Both the position numbers and the translations under genes were made by a program. Below are positions 26,150 to 37,660 of a stretch of DNA of 64,000 nucleotides, in pieces. The stretch is taken from NCBI GenBank assembly GCA_022747635.1, contig JAKTNV010000003.1, positions 26,055,830-26,119,829 on the forward strand, read 5' to 3'. The DNA comes from Hetaerina americana. Taxonomy: Eukaryota > Arthropoda > Insecta > Odonata > Calopterygidae. Positions within the stretch are counted from its first letter, which is position 1; every line of letters begins with the position of its first letter. The notes under the pieces are model-generated. The model saw only the letters and a program-made list of their open reading frames with translations. It did not search any database and was not told where the DNA came from.

Positions 26150-26640
26150 TTCAACAGAAGATAAAGCATATACCAGAAGAGAACTTGCGACAGGTACCCT
26201 TAGCAAAAATGCGGAGAAAAACTAACAACACTTTATCACGGAGCTCTGTGACGCTGTATGACTGTGAAACCTGGCCCTTGAGGCAAGAGAATGAGCGCAG
26301 GTTAGAGCGGAGAGCGCATGCTTTTGAGATGTGGAAGTGACGAAGATAAGGTGGACAGGAGGAAGACAAACTCTGAAATATTAAACAGGGTGGCGGAAGA
26401 GAGGAAGTTGGTGTGGGAAATCAAGGAAAGGTAGAAAACGTGGACCAAGTGTTGAAAGGTAATGGGATGTTGAAGGCCGCGAAAGAAGGGAGAACGTTAA
26501 GTAAGCGGGGTAGAAGAAGAAAGATAGTAAGCTTTCTCGACAGCACGAAGGCAGGCAGAAACTACGATAAAGTGAAGAAAAAAATAATGCAAAAACAAGA
26601 GGAAGGTTTCGCGATGCATAGAACATAATAGGCGTTGTGA
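26150..26640 (+). mobile_element. RTE-like LINE relic, ORF2 C-terminal region
   Basis: Across frames the plus strand reads SSVTLYDCETWPLRQENERRLE then FEMWK, then KGNGMLKAAKEGRTLSKRGRRRK, SFLDSTKAGRNYDKVKKK and EEGFAMHRT before a stop at about 26628. This follows the conserved C-terminal order of RTE-like polymerases (LYG.ETW.LRKED.R.LEAFEMW; LR...LL...IEG...GKRGRGRK; a short C-terminal helix). The endonuclease and RT palm are absent, consistent with 5' truncation on insertion. A frame change near 26340-26410 shows decay. Clade assignment is tentative. Confidence 0.75.
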
Positions 26641-28035
26641 ACTGTCAAAAAACTCTCGATGTGAGGTTGAATATCTTGAATGAAAGTATGTTAAATGGTG
26701 AACCTCTTAGCGCCTTTATTTAAGAGAAGGCTATTATCGACACTCTCCATTCTTCCGTCATTCCTTGAAAATATTATCACTACTAAATCAACCGCATATT
26801 CCTCATTACGATAATGACCTCAGCTGTCGGTCACTTCCTCTAACCCTAGTTGGTGGTGAAAATTATAAACAACTGGAAAGTTTGATGCTTTTCATTAAAA
26901 ATATTGATGTTTTGCAGCTAGCTGCACAGGCTGAATTTTTATTGAACTGTAATATTTTAATTAATTATTGAAGTATTTGTATGCATCTGTATTTAGGTTT
27001 CAGATTGTTTGTATACCAAATGTTTTCCTTTATATATTTTCAGAAAACACAGATAAATAAATAAAATATAGCATTAATTGGTTATTTATTGCTTCAACAA
27101 GATAATAAACAAATAAACCTCCATAAATATTAGCTTTATGCTCTGAAATGGGTAAAGTTAAAGAAAAATCCAAAAAGAATTCCATAAATATGCTTTGCTT
27201 TGAAAATACATGTAAGCCATAGCTATAATTTGAGTACATTGAGTAATCTCTTTTAGAGAAAATGTTCCATTTTGGTTGCGTGGAGTTAGAAAAGGTAAAG
27301 CCCGGATTCAACTCTCAGAGATAAAGCGAGAGCGGCAAATAACTTACGGGAGATTGGATTACCCTGTGTGGCGAAATAAAATTGCTTACGTACAAAAGCG
27401 ATGACACGCCAATATCACGATCATCATTGTTTCAAATCGAGGCAAAAAGCATTATTTATTTATCATGAATTGGGATTCCCAAAGAAATAATACTTGAACC
27501 TGATTAGTATAATTAGAATACTGCGACAAATAAATGTTATTTTGTCATTAGAAGTTTTTTCATCCCAACGCTTTGGCGCCAACATCAAGTATGGCTGAAA
27601 CCTGAAATACCTTGTTCTTTCTATTTGCTAACTTTTAAAACAAATTCTGCAAGCAAGGTACCCTACTATCGTCAATATAAATTATTAAATACTAAATATT
27701 TCCCAGAGTATCACAAGCTTGGGCTGTAACAATAGAACGTACTCGTATATCACGCGGCATTAGTAACCTTTGAAAACAATTTTGTTGTCGATTCGGGTGA
27801 TATCTACCCTCTCTTAACTCGATGTCGATTACTTCCATTGGAAACTCATATCATAAATCTGGCTTGTTTATACGTATAGGAACCGTGCGGTAAGCACTAC
27901 ACAATGTGCTTGTATAATAGGAGATAGTTAGTAATATTTAGATTACCTAGATATGACGATAAAAATAATAAGTCCATGGTTTAGTGACGATAATAATAAA
28001 AATAAGTCCATTTTTTTAGTCCACTTTGGAATAAT
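26641..28035. other. AT-rich DNA, no gene recognised
   Basis: No gene, RNA or repeat family is recognisable. The 93-codon minus-strand frame at 27030-27311 has no known domain. Confidence 0.45.
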
Positions 28036-28039
28036 TCAT

Positions 28040-30100
28040 TTTTAATTTTTTTAGATATTTGACGGCCCCGCAGGCCACTGCTAGGGTGAGTGGCAAAGAG
28101 TGAAAACTGAACAGACTAATTTTTACCCGAATAGGACCCCTACCCCGGTTGGACAATGTTATTTTCATCCCATATCGTTTGTGGAAAAAAAACAACTTAA
28201 ATCTATCCGTTCTACGCTTAATATCTAAATTTTATAGACATGATCTCGCCTACCACCGTGCGATGGGGGTAACAATATATTTTCAACATCTCTGCCAAAG
28301 AGACATGCTTCCAATTTACGCAAGAGATTTAATCTGTTATTCAACCTTCGCTCCGTGAGTGATTCCCAGCCTAGCTGCTACAATATTTTGGATACGCTAC
28401 TAAGCTTATCATAAAGTTTTACAAATCTAGTTCCTGTACGCTGCACGCGATCCAATTCGGCAAGCAATCCAAATTTGTGAGGATTCCATATGCCAGCAGC
28501 ATATACTAAATGAAGCATAACTAGCGAAAAATGACACTTCACCTTGATCTTTTCATCACTTCTACCCAGCACACTTCCAAATATCCCAAATTTTTGTTAG
28601 CTTTCTCAGATAATATTTCATCAAGTCTACATAGTATTCCATGCCAGTGTTCCTAATGCAGTAGGCGTTCGGGCAGGAATTACTATTTTTCCAAAAATGT
28701 ATGACTATGCACTTTTTTAAGTTTAATTCTAATTGTCAAGTGTCGCACCAGCGTTGTATAGCATTAAGGTCATCTGACAAAGCTGCTGTGTCCTCAGGAT
28801 CAAGGGTATCACGGTAAGCCATGTTTAATCGGCAAGTAACTGTATCTTACTAGTGACTACGGGGTCAATGTCGTTAACTCAAAGTAGGAATACAGGGTGC
28901 GTTCTGGAAGTAATGCAATTGAATTCCCCCCGCCGCTCCTATCGGTTGGAGTGGAATAAAACCACTTGGAATTGGTGGGGATGGCGCTAAGCTTTGCCGC
29001 GAAACCGATATTAGTCACCTCCAAGCTGTGAAAACGGCCGGATGTCAGTTATTGTAAACCTCTGCGTGCCGATCGCGTCACGAGAAAAATGGAATCGACG
29101 ATCGTGCAGCGCTACGAGATTACTACGTTTTGTGCTAAGCTGAATAAATCTTTTGAGGAGACTAACATAATGATTCGTGAGGCTTGCGGGGACTCTGCTC
29201 TGTCCTACTCACAAGTTTCGAGGTGGTTAAGGGCCTTCAATGAGTGCTGGGAAGAGGTACATGACGAATAACGCTTTGGGTGGCCGTCAACCAGCAAAAC
29301 AGACAACAATGTGGCTCGTGTCCGGCAATTGTTGGACTCTGACCGTCAATTGAGTATCAAGTTGGTTGCCAATGAACTGAAATTGTCGTCTACTTTTGCG
29401 TTTCGCATTGTTACTGAAGATTTAGCGATGAGGAAATTGTACGACAAGCTCGTGCCCAAGGTGCTGTCAGGCGACCAAAAGCACAACCGAACGGAAATTT
29501 CAAGTTAACTTTTGCAAGGTATTGAATAATGATTATTTGGACGACGTCATCACTGGTGATGAAACCGGTTTTTAATACGACCCGGAAACAAAACACCAAA
29601 GCTCTGAGCGGCATACCGTCCAGTCCCCTAAGCCCAAAAAGGCAAGAATGAGCAAATCAAAAGTGAAAACAATGCTCATTATCTTTTTCGACAGTAAAGG
29701 AGAAGTCCATAAGGAGTTTGTTCCTCAAGGACAGACAGTTAATGCTGTCTACTATGCACCCTATAAAAGAGACCCGATAACACTTCCCTTGGGAACATCT
29801 GAAGTAACTTCTACTATATTTGGAGTAACTCCATCTATGACTGCTCTTTGTACACGACCAGTTAAAATGTCTTCGATCCAACCCAGGATATTTTTATCTA
29901 TGACATATGCTTCTAGATTTGTGAGTAGTTTATTTTGAGGTACTTTGTTAAAGGCTTTCTTAAAATCTAGAAAAACCGCGTCCACTTGAACATTGCTCTC
30001 TATTCCAAATTAACAATGTGAACAAAAAGCGCGTTTGTCTCTCGCAGGATCTACCTCTTCGGAAACTGCGCTGATTTTTCATCAATAACTACTGACTATC
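28040..30100 (-). mobile_element. CR1/Jockey-like LINE relic C, split by mariner
   Basis: Read on the minus strand from 30100 downward the relic gives FRRGRSCERQ (about 30075), then DAVFLDFKKAFNKVPQNKLL, WIEDILTGRVQRAVIDGVTP and VTSDVPKGSVIGSLL (29985-29764). A mariner interrupts at 29763-28893. The reading then resumes with FLL.VNDIDPVVTSKIQLLAD, YRDTLDPEDTAALSDDL, WCDT.QLELNLKKC, then LVYAAGIWNPHKFGLLAELD and YDKLSSVSKIL (28572-28378), and QLGWESLTERRLNNRLNLL. A GGCCTGCGGGGCCG stretch near 28065 marks the probable 3' tail. Order and spacing fit a CR1/Jockey-type ORF2 with the endonuclease missing. The catalytic FADD box is reduced to LLAD followed by a stop; other stops and frameshifts make it dead. 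Confidence 0.85.
28893..29763 (+). mobile_element. Internally deleted mariner, C-terminal third lost
   Basis: The left end CAGGGTGC (28893-28900) and right end GCACCCTA (29756-29763) are near-complementary, and each is flanked by TA (28891-28892; 29764-29765), the mariner target duplication. Transposase remnants start at 29089 (MESTIVQRYEITTFCAKLNK, an N-terminal HTH region with SYSQVSRWLRAFNE), continue with RVRQLLDSDRQLSIKLVANEL, DLAMRKLYDKLVPKVLSGDQK and DDVITGDETGF (first catalytic Asp in TGDE; the usual Trp is Gly), then ARMSKSKVKTMLIIFFDSKG and VPQGQTVNAVYY. The sequence then jumps straight to the terminal 8 bp, so the second and third catalytic Asp regions and most of the right inverted repeat are gone. 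At 871 bp it is well short of the roughly 1.3 kb of full mariners. Several stops also disable it. It cannot encode an active transposase. Confidence 0.88.
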
Positions 30101-30985
30101 GAGTTGTCTCATGATCTAATTAGCAACTATATGTTCCGTTCCATGCAAAATCATTCAAATGTATATCTAATACTTCAAGCTGGAACGTTTATAATCTGTC
30201 AACTCTTATGGGTGGTGGGGGAAACTTTTCAATGCACACCTGATAAGAAACATGATTCACTCGAAAGAACTTTAAATACGTCCCTGAAAAAAATAAAATC
30301 ATGTCTCGTGAAACCTCAGACATACTCGACGTATGAATGGCAGAGAGACATCCATTGGTTTGGATCTCGGTCAAGAAGGCTTGCTTGCATCACGAACTGC
30401 GTCTCGATGAACTCAAACCCTCTCCCTATAATAGAAATCCATAATGGAACACATCACCTGCACGCATGATGGAAGACACCCCTCGTCTTTGCCGCACGCG
30501 CTTCACCCCGCGTGGAGTCCGAGGCACGCGTGACCACGGACGGTGCTGCAAGGGGGGATATTGTGTGTCCGTCGGAGGAGCGGTGACAGGCGACGTGGAA
30601 AAAATCACATATTTTCCCAATTACGTCGTGGACTCAATTTAGTCCACAGTTTCCAGCAAATACTTTGGCCACAGCGGAATGTGCCTTAGTTATAAACTTA
30701 AAAGCTGGAAGGAGACAATCTGGAATTTTAAAAAGAAATGTGAGATTTGTAGTGATAGGTTTTTAAGCAACAGGATCATTAAAACGAAAACAAGAGTCTT
30801 TTATAGTAAGGTCCCGTTAAGATATATGTGCTGGAATGAAGTATTATCAATGTCATACAAGTTTGCTCTGCATACCCGGAGGAGTACTGAAGCATGCCAT
30901 ATTGATAGATAATTCAACTGGTGAAAATTATAGAAACGCTCCCTAACTGACAGATTCATGCAGCAAATTTAGTGCCCTTTTTGAA
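30101..30985. other. Mixed DNA with a short CpG-rich patch
   Basis: The interval is AT-rich except 30475-30600, which is CpG-rich (CCGCACGCGC, CCCCGCGTGG). The 121-codon plus-strand frame at 30104-30469 and the 77-codon frame at 30679-30912 show no recognisable domain. No gene can be supported. Confidence 0.4.
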
Positions 30986-30989
30986 CGTT

Positions 30990-31410
30990 TTTTTTTTATT
31001 CTACCGGTTAAGGGAGGTTTTGGGTGGGCACAGTACAAACAAATCTCCCAACCAAAAACACAACCTGAAATCAGGCGCTATAGTAAGTCCCTCATCAATT
31101 CTGCATACTTCTTTCCTACCTTAATATCAACCAACATACCTTTTATATTCCTTACTCTTCCTCGTCTTCCCAACGTTCTGTCCTCTATTACACTCTTCAC
31201 ATCCTATCGCCTCTATTTCATCCTCTATTGCAGTCTTCACATCCTCTATTACGGTCTTCACATCCTATATTACAGTCTTCACATCCTATCTCCAATCAAT
31301 ACGGTCGGAACCCGTCTTTCTTGCCTCATTTTGATCGCTCCAAACAATTCTCTCTCCTCAATTCTTTCAATCTCCTCTCCCACCATGCCTAGCCTTCCTT
31401 GATTTTTATT
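30990..31410 (-). mobile_element. RTE-like LINE relic F, 3' end with internal tandem repeat
   Basis: On the minus strand the translation reads MVGEEIERIEERELFGAIKM then RQERRVPTVLIGD, a run of DVKTVIE-type heptapeptides, and VIEDRTLGRRGRVRNIKGML with VDIKVGKKYAELMRDLL. This matches the RTE-like C-terminus (VGEER.LL..I..RQ.RW..H.LR.D.LLK.VIEG...GKRGRGR...MLDDIK). After the ORF, a tail containing CACCCAAAACCTCCCTTAAC near 31030-31008 is shared with relic G. The copy is 5' truncated and carries stops. Confidence 0.7.
31181..31295. repeat. 21-bp imperfect tandem repeat inside LINE relic F
   Basis: Five tandem units span 31181-31283: 31181-31201, a degenerate 19-bp unit 31202-31220, then 31221-31241, 31242-31262 and 31263-31283, followed by a partial unit. 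Each contains TCTTCACATCCT in register. On the minus strand the unit is seven codons (DVKTVIE with variants) and corresponds to the host ORF2 motif LLK.VIEG, so a coding segment of the LINE has been tandemly duplicated in frame. Confidence 0.88.
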
Positions 31411-33690
31411 TACCCAAATTATATTCATGAAATAATACGTAGTTACTCAATAATTTGACAATCGATTACTTATATTCTTAAATTTCTAGGTGGAAACGTG
31501 AAGGGCGTGAACTTGCAGTCATTCCTTCCTCCCTTCATTCTTTCCTGTATTCCTACACCTTCCTCGCTGGCTTACAATCTGTATTTATGAAAGTTTTATT
31601 ATCGCTTGATTTGATGTGTATTTGTTTTGTTTTGAACTCATTAATTTTCAATATATTTGCCAAGGTTACTCCAAATTGTTACTCACTTTTGTCAGCAGCA
31701 TCGAATAACATTTAAAACTGCATTAAAAGTTAATTTCTACAGTTTCTATTTAAAGAGTTCTTTGATCCACATCCTCTCTTGATTTTGCGTTAAAACGTAG
31801 ATGATTTCATTATAATTTGGCATTTTTATCATATTTTTAAGTTTTTCTCACCGCCATCCAAGTCATTCTTCAGTAATTCCATTTTTATCCTTGCTTCCAT
31901 CTCCATTCGTTTTCATCATTCAACTTTATGGTCGCATGGTTTCCCTAATAGCTTCGAGGCTTTTTGGGGAGCTGAATGTGAAACGACACGTGGCCAAACA
32001 ATTGAGCAGCGCGTGTGAAGGAACCGTCGGGGGAAAATATTTGAACGGATGTGCTGTATGGCTCACGAATCGGGGAAGGAGGCGTTAACACTGTCACTCC
32101 CTCATAGGCCACACAGAAATCCACCGCGTAAAACAACCAGGTGGCGCAAAATAATAGGTGTAACGCAAGTTGCCATCACTTTATAGAAAATATAGTGGGA
32201 AGAAACAGTTTATCGCATGAGAACAAAATCTTGCGATGCAGAGGAGGACAGTACGTTCTTTTTTCAAGAAAAGCAATCGTCAACAATTCTTGACCACGGC
32301 TTAAACACTGCTTATGATCACAACGCCGCAGAGAAAGGACGAATGGATGTACTTAATTCTGTTCCTATGTTCTAATTCTAAATGTATGTGAGAAATTTTA
32401 AACTTATTAAACTCAACAATTACTTTTATAATTGTTCCATTGATGTGCTCAGAGACATTTGAGTTCAATGACCAGGTACAAATTCCAATTCAATTTTATG
32501 CGTCTACTCAACCAACATTTAGAGAATTTCCGTAATAAATGGGTTTTATACATTTAAAAGGGGTGATTTATATCCCCGTTAAAACTACTATAAATAAGGA
32601 GATATACAGGAAAATAATGTAAGGTAGATACTACGACATGAAATATTTATTTAACTCCATTAACTTTACTGAACTAAAATATTGGACATATCCGATTCCG
32701 AGGTAATATGACGGTCGATTAATTTACGTGTAGCTGTTATTTATTTTGTGCACATATTGCTATAATTTAAAAGAAAATAGCTACATAAAAAGTACTGTGT
32801 AATTCAAATATACTTTAACATATTTTAGGGGTTACTAAAGAGTGATTCTGCTTAGAGTGAACCCGAGGACAAAGGGTAAATAAAACATTCTAAAAACAAC
32901 GCCAGGGTTGTAATACACCGAATAAAATTAGCGAAAAGTCTATTATACATGAAGGGTTTAAAAAATGTATTCATAAGCATATCTGGATTGAAATTAATCA
33001 AAGTGCAAAACTATTGAAAATGATACTGAATTAACCGTCAGGAAAATGGTTTCAAAAATCAAGCCGGATAGTCTAGAGGATAAATATATTTTTTAAACAT
33101 GCATCCAGATATAGGGAAATGTTTATCCTCAAATTATTGCGCATAGTTTCTTTTGGAAATGTTTAATCCTTCACTAAACGGAGAATAAAGATGGCACAAA
33201 AATCACAGATTCATGATAATATTTAAATATAGACTGATAATTCCATCTGAAGGCAAAAATAATTGAATCAATTCAGGATAAATGAGCAGAAAAGAGGATG
33301 GGAGATAAAAGCGAGATATTGTGATAGAGGAATTTATTTGAACTAAACAGTTTTATGCGTGTTTTATACGTGTGATACCATGAATTTGAACTTCACATAT
33401 AATCAAATGAAAATATGTATTCAAAGAAACCAAGGTTTGTAATATTGGTAGAATTCAATCGGTTTTAAGTACATTAGGGCATAATCCTCTTATCAATACC
33501 CTTAACAAAGACGCGACAGAGCAGCTCCCCCATTCATAGAGCTATGTCACGATGTTCGTAGGTAATTACCAAGTAGTTAATTGATACGTGAGGAAATGAA
33601 ATTCTTTTACACCTTCTGATATGCTCCAATGTCCATTTTTCCACAACAGAAAATAACAATAATGAATAACTGATCATAGCACTTTTCATC
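31411..33690. other. AT-rich DNA, no gene recognised
   Basis: No gene, RNA or transposon family was recognised. Overlapping opposite-strand frames at 31891-32136 cover a slightly GC-richer patch without domains. Confidence 0.45.
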
Positions 33691-33693
33691 TTG

Positions 33694-33803
33694 AAAACAT
33701 TTATTTACGACCGGGTTTAGATGCATTACATCATCATCAGGTCTGATAGATTGAGACCTGATGATGACGTAATACATCGGTGCCCAGTCGTAAATAAATT
33801 TTA
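33694..33803. repeat. Inverted repeat with hammerhead-like arms
   Basis: The left arm (33694-33743) and right arm (33755-33803) are about 85% complementary by eye across an 11-nt loop. Read outward, each arm starts with CCTGATGATG. In the left arm (minus strand) the order is CTGATGA, a GATG...CATC hairpin, TAAAC where a hammerhead has GAAAC, CCGGTC, then GTAAATAAATG. The right arm (plus strand) keeps CTGATGA and GTAAATAAATT, with the GAAAC position mutated to GGTGC. The order fits a hammerhead ribozyme core with short helix III and a GUC-type cleavage triplet, now degenerate. Such motifs are known from Penelope-like elements and retrozymes. Confidence 0.6.
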
Positions 33804-34059
33804 TCAAGTGGAAAATTTCTTCGATCAGTAATTCATTATGCTCGACCTCCAACACATCACGCCTGAAGCTACTCAATTAGAAAATAACAATTTGAAATAT
33901 CCGGCAAATTGATCAGATATCATTCATATCAAAGTTACTAAGTTTTGAACAATGTGGAATATCGTAGGTGAAAAATCTTCTCTAATGAGAGTTATTTAAT
34001 AATATTCCTTTTAGCTATAGCATTCCCATACGTTTCTGAATAAAGTTAGGTTTCAAGCA

Positions 34060-34145
34060 GAACATATTAACCCAGCAGGTATTGAACCCGCTCACCACAA
34101 GCCTACCGGGTTAAGTCCCACCTCAGGGCGGGAATTCTTCACTAT
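34060..34145 (+). repeat. Possible tRNA-derived SINE fragment
   Basis: CCTACCGGGTTAAGTCCCAC (about 34105-34124) resembles the region around box B of tRNA-derived SINEs, followed by CTCAGGGCGGGAATTCTTC, similar to SINE 5' bodies. A box A is not convincing. The reverse strand also holds GCGGGTTCAATACC, so orientation is uncertain. Confidence 0.3.
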
Positions 34146-35720
34146 CATATTATTATCGTTATCTCGGCATGAGCTTGCTAAAGAGCAGAGTCATTGCTTC
34201 AATTAATTGATGATGTGTTAGCTATTTGTATCACGTACATCGAGCGCGGTGAAGTCGCACTCAGAAAATTTGGTATAGAATTAAGCTAATGGATGCACAA
34301 AATAGTTTATGTCGAAAGAAGAGGAGCAGAAATATATTCTCACTGTGTGAGTAGTGGCTTAGGATTACACGATATTAACATATAAGAATGCAGAGCTTGA
34401 GGATGCAGAAAAGCTAGAGTAATTTATATTTGAGTTTGAATTTGGTCCATACTTATTTAGCATTTAAATTTAACTTCTTCCGTCACCTATGCTAGTTTAA
34501 AAAAATCGCGCTAGTTAAAGATGGAATAATTAAAAAATCTTGAGATATTTTCAAGATTCTAATTCATCACTGCCATATTTCAATAATTATCGTTATCAAT
34601 ATAAAACATAATTATGCAGCATATTACTCGAAAGGTTTTGTCCGAGTTCAAGGTCAAAATTGGAGAGAGATGTTCCATGGATTTGAAAGGCAGTTATTTA
34701 GGTAAAAATATGTGATCGCTGGGCGAGAGGATTTGGTGGCGAGGGCATTATAATGGCACAATTAATCAACGGTCCATGGACGTTAACTTTGACCGAGACT
34801 GCAAATGAAGACACTAATCCTCAGCATTTTTTTCGTAATTTAAAGGATTTTCATCCTACTGACAAGCTGCTAGTCTTCCATTCCAATGAGCATAATTTAG
34901 GAAGAACATACTAATGCAGAAGCAACAACAACATTATTCGTAAATAATTTGTTATCCTCGAAATTCCATTAGTAGATTTAAGTGACTTTCATTTCCCATG
35001 AAGGGATTCATCCCGCCAATTTTTTATCCCAGCTAATCGCTGACACATTAAATCCGCTTATTTACCTTGTGTGGAATTTGTACCAATTACAACATTCTCG
35101 AACTACCGACACTAACAACTCTTAAGAGAGCTAACTCCACGGATTTCTCTTGCATCTCACGATTGTAGCATCCTGAAAATATTTAATGACCGGTGGGGGG
35201 GATAAAAAAATAATAAATTCGGCTGTTTAATCCCTAACTTCAAGAGACTGAGTTTTACGGAAAGGCAGTGGTGAAAAAATAAGACGGGTAAAAATGAGGG
35301 AAGAATATAAAGACCACAAAACTGTCTCATTCAAACTCTATTTCGAGTGGAACAAATGGGCCGAGGAGAGCGTTATCCGCGCCGAGATCTCCCTCCCGCC
35401 TTACCTCTCATTTCCTACGCGCCCTCTCCCTGTACGCCACGGACGCCTACCTACGCCGCCTCCCGGCTCACCTGCTCAACGGTGTTGAAGGTGTGTGTGA
35501 ATGAAAATCGCTAAGGAGTGGTTCCCTTCATTCTTTTCATCCGTCTATACCTCGTTGAATTAGCACACATAATTTCATCATTTGCTTATTAATTCCTGTC
35601 TTAGTCATTGACACATCCATTTAGTCAACTGGAGATTGATTTGCTACTTAACACCGCATGTTTGCATCTATTTATCTATTAAAATTATGGTGGGATATTA
35701 TATAGATATATGTTACCATT
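34146..35720. other. AT-rich DNA with a small GC patch
   Basis: No gene is recognisable. A GC-richer patch at 35360-35480 holds the end of a 64-codon frame without domains. Confidence 0.45.
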
Positions 35721-35724
35721 AGCA

Positions 35725-36100
35725 GTGGTTGACCGGGTTAAGGTAGGTTTTTAATGGACCCATGTTCTACACACTGTGATAATCCTAGGCCGTAAATAAT
35801 GACAAAATATCCTTAAACACTGACTCGTACAGCAATAACACCTTATTCAGCTCTGTACATCCCTACCTCCTTCAATTACATTAACAATGTCTACCAATTT
35901 CCTCAATCTAGCTCGTTTTTCCACCATTTACCCATTAAGTACCGATTTCAGCATCCCAATACCTCTCAGTGTCTCCTATATTCAATTGTTCCGCCTTTGA
36001 ATCTCTCCTAAGAGCCTTTCCCTTCAACCACCCTGAGTGGAGTTTCATCGTATGAAATCCTTTACGTTCATTTAACTCTCTCCATTCTTATCCACCCCCA
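35725..36100 (-). mobile_element. RTE-like LINE relic G, 3' end
   Basis: On the minus strand a decayed frame shows RYDETPLRVVEGKGS, reminiscent of the RTE-like LLR.VIEGK block. The tail (about 35785-35725) contains CATTAAAAACCTACCTTAAC followed by CCGGTCAACC. This tail aligns with the end of relic F, so the two are 3' ends of one family in the same orientation. The coding match alone is weak; the shared 3' end is the better evidence. Confidence 0.5.
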
Positions 36101-36594
36101 CGCATCAAAAGCGCTTAATCCACAATTATCTTCTCGTATTTACAACAAAGTTTCATATTCAAGTTTTACATACAGTATTTTTTATCTACTTGATATTTTT
36201 CTACGAAAATAACTCCAGGAAAACACACAAAAATGAACAGAGGAAGAAGCCAAATGCCAACGCTTTGAGTCAACTTGAGACCTTTTTACCTTCGGAAGTA
36301 ATTGGAATGGCTCACTCTATTATTATATGTTAAATAATAACTACTGTTCAAAGTGCTGGACGCACGAGGTAATTTTCAACTCGTGCAGCTTTGATACCTG
36401 GGGAAATATATTAATTAGGAGGTAGGGAGAAGGTAAGGTGGAAAGAAATCCGCCATAGACTCTGACGTTGTTTCATTGAAGCGCGAAATTCAATCAGAAG
36501 CTCAGGGAGAGACAGGCATTCCAAAAAAAGCATAAACCAAAAATGAAATCATTTTATTAATTGAAAATCTTATGTGTTTTTTCAGTTACAGTGC

Positions 36595-37660
36595 TGGTAT
36601 TATATCGTTCTTTGGGTCACTAATTGAGAGGAACATAGAATACAATCAGGATGTATTTGTTTGTTTCGTAGATTTCGAAAAAGCATTCGATTACGTAAAC
36701 TAGGTAGAATTAACGAATGCTTTGCAGAAAATAGGAGTAGATTGGAGGGGCAGGAGACATACCCTCACCGCGTATATGTCTCAGACTTCTCAGGTGTGAG
36801 TGATGAATGAAGAGTCGGGATGGGTACAGGGATGAGACCAGGGTATCCGTCAGCGTCGGTGTTTTTCAACGGATATGTGGAGGCAATTGCAAAAGAGAAT
36901 TGGGAAGAACTGGGGATGCGAATGGCATTCTGTAGAGAATCCAAAAAGTCAGCTAGGTTTGCGGATGATAGAGATTTAGACCGTCATTCAGCCTAGGGGT
37001 TGCAAACTCTGCTGAGTGCATTGGAAAGTCAGTGCAATATGCATGGGATCAGAATAAATGTAAATAAAACAAAGTTAATTCGGATTTCGAGAAAGAGAAA
37101 AGCTAAGGCAAATATTAAATTGGAGTTCATAAACTAGAGCTGGTGGAACAGTTTACCAACCCAGGAATTGTTTTGAATGAAAAAATGATCAAAGAAGCAA
37201 GAATATAAACAGAAAAATTGCGTCGGGCAAAGAAGATTTCACAAGGGTGAGGGAATTAATGACAGGGACGTTGAGTGTGGATTTTAAGTAAAGGCTCGTT
37301 AAAATATTGCTATGGAGTGTACTTTTGTGCGGCTCGTTAACATGATCGTTGATAAGTGATAAGTGAAGATTAGAGGCTTTTGAAATGTGGGTGTGAAGAA
37401 AAATGGATCAGGTGAAGTGGACAAAAAAGGAAACAAACGAGGAAGTGCTAGGCATGGTTGGAGAGGAGAGGGGATTGTTGGGAGAAATCCAAAGAAGGCA
37501 GGAAATATATGCAGAGCGTTATGATAGGCGATGATATGATGAGGACTATAAAAAGGGGAGAATCTCAGGGAAGCGAGGAAGGTATATAAATAGGATAGGC
37601 ATGTTAGTTGGTACGAAGAGAGAAAGGAAGTACGCAACATTTAAGAGGAACTAACGGTAG
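36595..37660 (+). mobile_element. RTE-like LINE relic E, reverse transcriptase
   Basis: Plus-strand frames read SLIERNIEYNQDVFVCFVDF then EKAFDYVN, NALQKIGVDWRGRRHTL, a degenerate RPGYPSASVFF in place of RQG(C)PLSP, ARFADDRDLDRHSA (the FADD box intact), LLSALESQCNMHGIRINVNK then LIRISRKRK, EGINDRDVECGF and a trace of the LYG.ETW region near 37310, VGEERGLLGEIQRRQEIYAE near 37455, and WYEERKEVRN at 37610-37630. These blocks are in the order of an RTE-like polymerase. The endonuclease is missing. Many stops and frameshifts show the copy is old and inactive. Confidence 0.8.
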
